This document shows, piece after piece, positions 15,754 through 23,315 of a stretch of 38,772 nucleotides of DNA (its first letter is position 1; every line of letters starts with the position of its first letter). This DNA is from Rickettsiales bacterium (GTDB lineage Bacteria; Pseudomonadota; Alphaproteobacteria; Rickettsiales; JALZUV01). The translations under genes and the position numbers were made by a program. The notes beneath the pieces are model-generated. The model was not told where the DNA came from. It saw nothing but the letters and a program-made list of their open reading frames with translations, and searched no databases. Where the stretch lies: contig JAQXAR010000045.1 of NCBI GenBank assembly GCA_029252805.1, forward strand, positions 1-38,772, given 5' to 3'.

Positions 15754-18068
15754 TTCCGAAGCGGCTTATTATTTTCTAGCATATGTTCGATACGATCTAG
15801 CGTTGGCTTTAACTTCACTAGTTGCATGAAATGTTCGTGTTCTAAGTCGAGTAAATCTTGCTCGGTTAGTTCGCGCGTTGAGTCATAATCTCCGCCCGTC
15901 ACGACATGCGTTAAGTACCCGACAACCGTTTGATCATGCGGCGTCACTTTGCCCAACGCTGCCATACCTTTGACAGCCATATCGAGCGCTATGCGGCCTG
16001 ATTTACCCGCCAACTTAATGGTAGCTGCCTCTGGCGGAGTATAACCTTCTGCCAATTCTAGCACCAAATTCTTGGCATCGAATAACAAACGATCACGGTT
16101 CATCGTAATGCGTGATTTCTCGTTGAGGATATTCAAATCTTTAGCAAGTTCCGCCGATTCGCTAACTTTGGCCAGAGCGATCGTTTCAAATACCGTTTTC
16201 GTTGCAGGCATTGCACCGCCGAATATGCCTTTTTTCTCACTGTTAAAGGCGCGGAACAGAAGTTCTTTACAGCCCCCCCAGCCCGGAATTACGCCAACAC
16301 CAACTTCGACGAGACCGGTATAGGTTTCAACATGCGCTTGTACTGCATCGCAATGCAGCAAGGTTTCGCAACCGCCACCGAACGCGAAGCCATGAGCTGC
16401 GCCTACGACGGGGAACGGTGCATGTTTCAAGCCCATCACGGCATCTTGCCCTTGACGGACGACATCGGATAATAAGCTCCAACTTGCCGTGTTTGCGGCA
16501 AATAGGAAGAAGCCCAGATTCGCACCAACGGAGAAGTTTGTGCCTTCGCCACCGCCAATCACAAGGCCTTTAAAGCCATCTTTCACAATATCAACCGACT
16601 GCTGCATCATGGATAGAATATCCGGATCCATCGAATTCATTTTCGAAGTATAATCGAGCTGCAATACGCCATCACCAATATCCCAAAGTTGGCATGAACC
16701 ATTCTTTTTGACCGGCGTTTTACCGCGCGTTGCATCGGATAGAAGCAATACGCCTGCCGGTTTAGGAATACCTTTATATTCACCGTCGAGGCCTAGCGCC
16801 GCATCACCTTCATAAAGAGGACGACCCGCTGCTTTTTCGATAATTGCTGGCACGGACATATTATTATCGGCACACCATTGCGCAAAAAACTCGGTACCTA
16901 GCTTGTCGATCAACTCGAATGGCCCGTATTTCCAGTTATAGCCCCAACGCATCGCGCGATCGATCGCTGGAATATCATCGGCAATCTCGCCTAACAAGCT
17001 GGCAGAGTAATGCAGCATCGGCATCAATACCGCGCGCGCATAAGCACCGCCTTCATCTTCATGTTCAACGAGATTCCGCAAGCCACCTTTAGCCGCATTA
17101 ACAGATGCGAGCTTCGGCTTAACGGATGTCGCATATTCGCCGGTTTTCAGGTCGATCGATTCTTTGACGCGTTTGCCATCTTGCTTGTTCAAACGATAGA
17201 ATCCGCCCAGGCCTTTGCGCCCTGTATAGCCATCTTCGATCATTTTTGTGACGAGTTCTGGCGCTTTGTAAAGCTGACAGAAAGCATCGGAATCCGGAAG
17301 GGCATCTTTGAGTTCTTTCGCAATCAGCGGCATCAAATCAATCCCAATTAGATCGAATAGGCCGAACACTCCGGTTTTGGGAATACCAACTGGACGGCTC
17401 ATCACCGCATCGGCCACTTCTACGGAAACGCCCTGCTCCATTGCTTCCAACAGGCCAAGCGTCAGCCAAAATACGCCGATACGGTTGGCGATAAAGCCTG
17501 GCGTATCGTGACAGAACACATAGCCCTTACCGAGGTTTTCATGCGCGAATTTCTTGATGCGTGCAACAGCGGCTGCATCGGTATCGGTGCCCTGAACAAT
17601 CTCCAACAAACGCATATAGCGCACGGGGTTGAAGAAGTGAGTCACCATAAAGTGTTTTTTGAACCCTTCATCCATTGGCTCGACCAGCGAGTGCAGCGGA
17701 ATGGTCGAGGTATTAGACGAAACAATCGCATCAGCGCGGCGGTAAGGCGCAATTTTCTGGTAAACTTGATGTTTAATATCGAGGCGCTCGAGCACGACTT
17801 CGATAATCCAATCGCAGTCCCGCAGCTTCTCTAGATCATCATCGAGGTTACCCGGCGTGATGTTCTTTAATTTCTTAGGGTGAGTAATAAGCGCAGGTTT
17901 CGCCTTTTTAAGCTTCTCAATCGCGCTTGTCGCAAGCGAATTACGGTCTCCTTCTTTCGGCACAATATCCAGCAAGAGCACTTCGACCCCTGCACTCGCA
18001 AGATGTGCGGCAATGCCGCTTCCCATCACGCCTGAACCTAAAACCGCTGCTTTTTTAATCTCTGTCAT
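15750..18068 (-). CDS. fadN: FadN-type 3-hydroxyacyl-CoA dehydrogenase / enoyl-CoA hydratase
   Basis: Beta-oxidation enzyme carrying NAD-dependent 3-hydroxyacyl-CoA dehydrogenase first and an enoyl-CoA hydratase last, the reverse of E. coli FadB; FadN of Bacillus has this order. From ATG 18068 (772 residues): Rossmann motif VLGSGVMGSGIAAHLA (about 9-24), catalytic THFFNPVRYMRLLEIV, C-terminal dehydrogenase part with GYNWKYGPFELIDKLG, and a crotonase domain with oxyanion loop NFSVGANL, HGFAFGGGCE (first Glu) and LVEVGVGVIPGWGG (second Glu). An upstream GTG at 18095 is less likely. No thiolase or acyl-CoA dehydrogenase lies beside it. The stop overlaps the FliK-like stop tail to tail. Confidence 0.88.
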   Translation of the reverse strand: MTEIKKAAVLGSGVMGSGIAAHLASAGVEVLLLDIVPKEGDRNSLATSAIEKLKKAKPALITHPKKLKNITPGNLDDDLEKLRDCDWIIEVVLERLDIKHQVYQKIAPYRRADAIVSSNTSTIPLHSLVEPMDEGFKKHFMVTHFFNPVRYMRLLEIVQGTDTDAAAVARIKKFAHENLGKGYVFCHDTPGFIANRIGVFWLTLGLLEAMEQGVSVEVADAVMSRPVGIPKTGVFGLFDLIGIDLMPLIAKELKDALPDSDAFCQLYKAPELVTKMIEDGYTGRKGLGGFYRLNKQDGKRVKESIDLKTGEYATSVKPKLASVNAAKGGLRNLVEHEDEGGAYARAVLMPMLHYSASLLGEIADDIPAIDRAMRWGYNWKYGPFELIDKLGTEFFAQWCADNNMSVPAIIEKAAGRPLYEGDAALGLDGEYKGIPKPAGVLLLSDATRGKTPVKKNGSCQLWDIGDGVLQLDYTSKMNSMDPDILSMMQQSVDIVKDGFKGLVIGGGEGTNFSVGANLGFFLFAANTASWSLLSDVVRQGQDAVMGLKHAPFPVVGAAHGFAFGGGCETLLHCDAVQAHVETYTGLVEVGVGVIPGWGGCKELLFRAFNSEKKGIFGGAMPATKTVFETIALAKVSESAELAKDLNILNEKSRITMNRDRLLFDAKNLVLELAEGYTPPEAATIKLAGKSGRIALDMAVKGMAALGKVTPHDQTVVGYLTHVVTGGDYDSTRELTEQDLLDLEHEHFMQLVKLKPTLDRIEHMLENNKPLRN

Positions 18069-18158
18069 AAACCGCCCCGTAATTTCTTTACTCACTTATA
18101 TCTAAAGAGAGTTAAAAAAGAATGAAACGGATAATATGTTTTCGACCGTAATTAAGCC

Positions 18159-20435
18159 CTATTTCTGCTCGCCGATTGCATCAGAGGCAGCTACGGCGGC
18201 TAGATTCATGATTTGGCCAACATTGCTGCTCATTTGTACGATTTGTACGGGGTTTTCTAGGCCGGAAAGGATCGGGCCGATCATCACACCATCACCGAGT
18301 TGTTGCAGCATCTTCGTGCTGATATGCGCGCTATGTAGGCCCGGCATAATCAAAATATTGGCCGGTTTGGTCAGGCGACTAAACGGATAAAGTGCGCGCA
18401 TTTCTTCATTCAGTGCCACATCAGCCGTAAGCTCACCTTCATATTCAAAATCAGCATCGCCGCGTTCATCCAGAATTTTCACGGCTTCGCGGATATGTTC
18501 AGCGCGTGCACGCATCGGATTGCCAAAGTTCGAGTAAGCAAGGAAAGCCACACGCGGCTCATGCCCCATTTCACGCACTTTTTTCGCCGCAGAGACGGCA
18601 ATATCGGCCATTTCGACTGCATTAGGCAATTCATTGACCACAGTATCGGCGATAAACACAGTACGATCATGTGTCAGCATCATCGACATGCCGAAGAGGG
18701 TTTCTTCGGCTTTCGTATCAATCACATTCCGGATTTGGTTGAGACATACTGTCGCATTACGCGTACGCCCCGTCACCATCGCATCACCATGGCCCAATGC
18801 CAAAATACATGAAGCAAAGGTGTTGCGATCATTCTTCACCATCCGGGTCACATCGCGCTTGAGGAAGCCTTGACGCTGTAACTTATTATAAAGGTAATCG
18901 ATATATTCATCATTATGTTTGCTGATGGCCGCATTGGCAATCTCAAGTCCTTGACGATTTTCAACGCCTAGACGTTGGAACGCTTGTTCCATTTTATCAG
19001 AACGTCCGACGAGGATACATTTTCCGAAGCCGCTATCACGCCATTGTAGTGCCGCACGGATGACATTTTCATCTTCACCTTCGGCAAAAATAATCGTTTT
19101 CGGACTTTTCTTCACTTTATCGAAAATGCGCGTGAGACTGTTGGCGCTACGATCACGACGACCGGCCAGCACCTTAATATAGTCTTCCATATCCGTAATC
19201 GGACGACGCGCCACACCAGAATCCATTGCCGCTTGGGCCACCGCGACCGGAATCGTCGTAATAAGGCGCGGGTCAAATGGCGTTGGAATAATATAGTTTT
19301 TACCAAATTCGAGCTTCTTACCCTGATAGGCAGAAAGTACTTCTTCGGGCACATCTTCACGGGCGAGCTGCGCAAGTGCATTCGCTGCCGCGATTTTCAT
19401 TTCCTCGTTAATTTCACGCGCATTGACATCGAGCGCACCACGGAAAATGTAAGGGAAGCCCATCACGTTATTAACTTGATTCGGGTAATCTGAGCGACCA
19501 GTACCCACAATCGCATCAGAGCGCGCTTCAGCCACTTCTTCCGGCATAATCTCAGGAATTGGATTTGCCATGGCAAAAATCACTGGGTTGGGCGCCATGG
19601 CTTTCACCATTTCTTGACTCACCACACCTGGCGCTGAAAGGCCGAGAAATACATTGGCACCGGTAAAGGCATCGAGCAGCGTGCGCTTATCTGTTTTAAT
19701 CGCATGCGCCGATTTCCATTGATTCATCGACTTGGTACGGCCTTGATAAACCACCCCGTCGCGATCACATAGAATGACCTGATTATGCGGCACGCCCATA
19801 CGTTTGATCAATTCCAAACATGCAATACCGGCAGAACCTGCACCGTTGACGACAACGGTTAATTCTTCCAATTTCTTGCCCGCTACTTCTGCTGCATTAA
19901 TCAAACCTGCGGCGCAAATAATCGCTGTACCATGTTGGTCATCATGGAAAACCGGAATATCCATCACCTCTTTAAGCTTCTGCTCAATGATGAAACATTC
20001 TGGTGCCGCGATATCTTCGAGGTTAATGCCACCCCAGCTTGGGCCGAGATATTTCACACAATTGACGAATTCATCGACATCGGCCGTATCCACTTCAATA
20101 TCGACCGAATCAATATCAGCAAAACGTTTGAATAAAACGGACTTACCTTCCATCACCGGCTTTGATGCCAATGCGCCAAGATTTCCTAATCCCAAAACAG
20201 CCGTACCATTAGAAATCACCGCTACCATGTTACCTTTTGACGTATATTTATACGCGAGGTCTGGGTCGCGGGCGATCTCTTCACAGGGTGCTGCTACGCC
20301 GGGTGAATAGGCTAATGAGAGGTCACGTTGAGTCATCAAAGGTTTGGTCGGCGTAATCTCAATCTTACCGGGTTTGCCTTCACAGTGAAATGCGAGTGCT
20401 TCTTCTTTGATGTTTTTATCTTTATCCTGCGCCAT
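18159..20435 (-). CDS. maeB: NADP-type malic enzyme fused to a phosphotransacetylase-like domain
   Basis: Decarboxylates malate to pyruvate with NAD(P)H production; the large bacterial form with a regulatory C-terminal domain. The 758 residues show a malic enzyme core (about 1-430): LSLAYSPGVAAPCEEI, VHDDQHGTAI-type FHDDQHGTAIICAAGLINA, and the dinucleotide fold VVNGAGSAGIACLEL. The PTA/PTB-like domain (about 435-758) begins IIFAEGEDENVIRAAL and includes MMLTHDRTVFIADTVVNELP; in MaeB it is not a working transacetylase but an acetyl-CoA sensor. The start ATG 20435 lies 48 bp from the divergent mutS. MaeB versus Dme (NAD) type cannot be settled by eye. Confidence 0.92.
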   Translation of the reverse strand: MAQDKDKNIKEEALAFHCEGKPGKIEITPTKPLMTQRDLSLAYSPGVAAPCEEIARDPDLAYKYTSKGNMVAVISNGTAVLGLGNLGALASKPVMEGKSVLFKRFADIDSVDIEVDTADVDEFVNCVKYLGPSWGGINLEDIAAPECFIIEQKLKEVMDIPVFHDDQHGTAIICAAGLINAAEVAGKKLEELTVVVNGAGSAGIACLELIKRMGVPHNQVILCDRDGVVYQGRTKSMNQWKSAHAIKTDKRTLLDAFTGANVFLGLSAPGVVSQEMVKAMAPNPVIFAMANPIPEIMPEEVAEARSDAIVGTGRSDYPNQVNNVMGFPYIFRGALDVNAREINEEMKIAAANALAQLAREDVPEEVLSAYQGKKLEFGKNYIIPTPFDPRLITTIPVAVAQAAMDSGVARRPITDMEDYIKVLAGRRDRSANSLTRIFDKVKKSPKTIIFAEGEDENVIRAALQWRDSGFGKCILVGRSDKMEQAFQRLGVENRQGLEIANAAISKHNDEYIDYLYNKLQRQGFLKRDVTRMVKNDRNTFASCILALGHGDAMVTGRTRNATVCLNQIRNVIDTKAEETLFGMSMMLTHDRTVFIADTVVNELPNAVEMADIAVSAAKKVREMGHEPRVAFLAYSNFGNPMRARAEHIREAVKILDERGDADFEYEGELTADVALNEEMRALYPFSRLTKPANILIMPGLHSAHISTKMLQQLGDGVMIGPILSGLENPVQIVQMSSNVGQIMNLAAVAASDAIGEQK

Positions 20436-20483
20436 GGGTCGTCTAGTCTTTCGTAAAAATTAAGAGGGTAAGGTCGGTCAAAT

Positions 20484-23195
20484 ATGAATGCCGCTAATGC
20501 TGCAACTTTAGATAGGGTAGATATACCCTCAAAAGCAAGTAAAACTCATGCTGCAACGCAGCATGATAAACTCGCCAAACTAGAACGTGACATCGCCATC
20601 GCGACTCCGGCCATGCAGCAATATTTTCAGCTGAAATTTGATCATCCAGATTGCCTGCTCTTTTACCGTATGGGTGACTTTTACGAACTCTTCTTTGACG
20701 ATGCTGTGACCGCCGCAAAAATACTCGATATTGCACTGACCAAACGCGGCAAACATGGCGAACAAGAAGTCGCCATGTGCGGCGTTCCCGCACATAGCCA
20801 CGAAACCTATTTGGAAAAACTGATCACTAGCGGCGTCAAAGTCGCCATTTGCGAACAGATGGAAGATCCAGCCACGGCCAAAGCAGCCCGCGGATATAAA
20901 GCCGTCGTCCACCGCGACGTCGTCCGCGTCGTCACCCCTGGCACCATCACGGAAGATCGCTTACTGGACGCGCGCAGCAGTAATTACTTGGCCGCACTGG
21001 GCATCGCTGCAGGTGAGAGAACCCTCGGTTGGGTCGATTTATCCAGCGGGCAGTTCGGTTTGCAGAAATTAGAGAGTGGCGCCAAGGTCGAAGAAATGAT
21101 CGCCTGTATTTCTCCACGCGAAATATTATTACCGGAAAGTTTTGGCTTGGAGTTCCCTCTCGAATTAGACGGTACCGCCATTACATTACAGCCCGATAAT
21201 TTATTTAATTCCGAACGCGGAAGTGAACGACTAAAATCGACATTTAAATTGGAAGCTTTAGACAGCCTCGGCGAATTATCACGTAGTGACTTGAGCGCGG
21301 CGGCGGCCTTATTAAATTATGTCGATTTAACACAAAAAGGCACCCTGCCACGCTTGGAAAAACCTCGACAAATTGCGCGTAATGAATGGATGGCCATTGA
21401 CCCTGCAACACGTCGGAATTTAGAGCTGACTCACGCCCTATCTGGCGGGCGCAAGGGAAGCCTCCTAAGCGCTATTGACCGTACTATTACGGCGGGTGGA
21501 GGGCGTTTATTATCGGAGCGTATTGCAACCCCACTTACCGATGTTTCTGCCCTTAATAAACGGCTCGATTATGTGCAATTATTTTTAGACCAACGCGAGC
21601 TTCGAAATAATATTCGCGACGTTTTAAAAACATGCCCCGATTTAGAACGCGCCTTGTCGCGAATTTGTCTCGGACGCGGTGGCCCGCGTGATTTATTAAT
21701 GGTCCGTAGCACGCTCGACGGTATCTTAAAGTTACGCGAAATATTCCTAGCGGGGAATACCTTAAATGAACCCCTATTAAATCAAATCTCAGACGGATTA
21801 AATCCGCATGATGATTTGCGGCAGAAATTAAATCGAGCCCTCCAACTAGAGGTTCCAATGCTAGCACGCGATGGCGGATTTATTGCCAAAGGTTACCACG
21901 CCACCTTGGATGAATTTCGTGTATTGCGTGATGAAAGCAAACGCCTGATGGCCGCACTCCAACAACGTTATGCAGACGAAACAGGCATCACCACCTTAAA
22001 AATTAAATTCAATAATGTGCTCGGTTATTTTGTCGAAATTACGCCGACCCATGAAAGCAAAATGACGGAAACTTTTATTCACCGTCAGACGATGAAAAAT
22101 GCTCTGCGATATTCCAGCAAAGAACTCGCCGAGCTCGAACATAAATTATCCGAAGCAGCCGATAAGGCCGTTAAATTAGAGCTCGAAATATTCGATACAT
22201 TAATTAATGAGGTGATAGATCAATCCGACTCGCTCGCCATTACGGCACGTGGCCTCGCAGGATTAGATGTTGCGTGCGGATTGGCGCAACTCTCCGTCGA
22301 ACAGGAATATAATCGCCCCACTCTCACTCACGGCAATGATTTTAGGATTGAGCAAGGTCGTCATCCCGTTGTTGAACAGTTCCTGCAAAAAGAATCCTAT
22401 ACATTTATCGGCAATGATTGCGACTTGTCAGACACCCAGAAATTATGGCTTTTAACGGGTCCCAATATGGCAGGTAAATCCACCTTTTTACGTCAAAATG
22501 CACTCATTGCTATCATGGCACAAATAGGCAGTTTTATTCCGGCGAAACAGGCGACTATTGGCATAGTTGACCGCCTCTTCTCGCGCGTGGGCGCGGCGGA
22601 TGATTTGGCACGTGGCCGCTCCACTTTCATGGTTGAAATGGTCGAAACCGCCACGATTCTGAATCAAGCGACAGAAAACTCCCTCGTCATTTTGGATGAA
22701 ATTGGTCGCGGAACTGCGACTTATGATGGATTATCGCTCGCCTGGGCCGTGGTCGAACATTTGCATGATAACACGAAATGCCGCGGATTATTTGCCACCC
22801 ATTACCACGAGTTAACCGAGTTAGACAGCACCTTGCCGCAACTTTCCTGCCATTACATGAAAGTACGCGAATGGAAGGGCGATGTGATCTTTTTGCATGA
22901 AGTCGCCGCCGGTGCCGGAGGGCGTTCTTACGGTATCCATGTCGCCCGCCTCGCCGGCCTTCCTGATAGCGTACTGACCCGTGCTGAGGGCTTATTGCAA
23001 CAGCTCGAACAGGAAAAGCATTCTGCTCCAACAGCATTACCGCTGTTTTCTGCACCCATGACGCCCGCTCAAAACGTCAAAAAGGTTAACCCGGCCCTCG
23101 AAAAACTTGAAAGCCTTGACCCTGATGAAATGACGCCAAAACAGGCACATGAAGCACTTTATGCCCTACAAACGCTTTTAACCGACAATTCATAG
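20484..23195 (+). CDS. mutS: DNA mismatch repair protein MutS
   Basis: Recognises mismatches and starts repair with MutL. The 903 residues are full length: mismatch-reading Phe-x-Glu in MGDFYELF (Phe66, Glu68), connector and lever domains, clamp, ATPase with Walker A GPNMAGKST (659-667), the STFMVEM signature, Walker B DEIGRGT (738-744) and the ATHYHEL loop. The C-terminal tail ends in a DPDEMTPKQAHEALYALQTL helix, a MutS dimer/tetramer segment. An N-terminal ~30-residue extension precedes LERDIAIATPAMQQYFQLK. ATG 20484 is behind GAGGGTAAGG. The divergent pairing with a malic enzyme recurs in alphaproteobacteria. Confidence 0.98.
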   Translation: MNAANAATLDRVDIPSKASKTHAATQHDKLAKLERDIAIATPAMQQYFQLKFDHPDCLLFYRMGDFYELFFDDAVTAAKILDIALTKRGKHGEQEVAMCGVPAHSHETYLEKLITSGVKVAICEQMEDPATAKAARGYKAVVHRDVVRVVTPGTITEDRLLDARSSNYLAALGIAAGERTLGWVDLSSGQFGLQKLESGAKVEEMIACISPREILLPESFGLEFPLELDGTAITLQPDNLFNSERGSERLKSTFKLEALDSLGELSRSDLSAAAALLNYVDLTQKGTLPRLEKPRQIARNEWMAIDPATRRNLELTHALSGGRKGSLLSAIDRTITAGGGRLLSERIATPLTDVSALNKRLDYVQLFLDQRELRNNIRDVLKTCPDLERALSRICLGRGGPRDLLMVRSTLDGILKLREIFLAGNTLNEPLLNQISDGLNPHDDLRQKLNRALQLEVPMLARDGGFIAKGYHATLDEFRVLRDESKRLMAALQQRYADETGITTLKIKFNNVLGYFVEITPTHESKMTETFIHRQTMKNALRYSSKELAELEHKLSEAADKAVKLELEIFDTLINEVIDQSDSLAITARGLAGLDVACGLAQLSVEQEYNRPTLTHGNDFRIEQGRHPVVEQFLQKESYTFIGNDCDLSDTQKLWLLTGPNMAGKSTFLRQNALIAIMAQIGSFIPAKQATIGIVDRLFSRVGAADDLARGRSTFMVEMVETATILNQATENSLVILDEIGRGTATYDGLSLAWAVVEHLHDNTKCRGLFATHYHELTELDSTLPQLSCHYMKVREWKGDVIFLHEVAAGAGGRSYGIHVARLAGLPDSVLTRAEGLLQQLEQEKHSAPTALPLFSAPMTPAQNVKKVNPALEKLESLDPDEMTPKQAHEALYALQTLLTDNS

Positions 23196-23206
23196 CAAGA
23201 TCATAA

Positions 23207-23241
23207 CGCCCAAATAGTTAAGTTATGTTTACCTTTGGGCG
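23207..23241. terminator. Possible hairpin after mutS
   Basis: CGCCCAAA (23207-23214) pairs with TTTGGGCG (23234-23241) around a 19-base loop, 12 bases past the mutS stop. There is no clean U-run after it, so termination is uncertain. The loop contains the TTAA-N7-TTACC element listed separately, so it may be regulatory instead. Confidence 0.35.
23218..23233 (+). promoter_or_regulatory. Near-match CtrA box upstream of the pilus-like operon
   Basis: TTAAGTTATGTTTACC has TTAA, seven bases, then TTACC, one base off the TTAA-N7-TTAACC consensus. A half-site GTTAACCC follows at about 23269-23276, nearer the ATPase gene start at 23316. Pilus genes are known CtrA targets in Caulobacter, and a perfect box heads the flagellar operon in this window. 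AT-rich leader DNA gives such matches by chance, so confidence is low. Confidence 0.3.
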
Positions 23242-23315
23242 CTAAAAATCATATAAAAACCAGCGCGTTAACCCTATTGTAAGACTTCTCCGTTAGGCTT
23301 ATCCTAGAGGATAAC

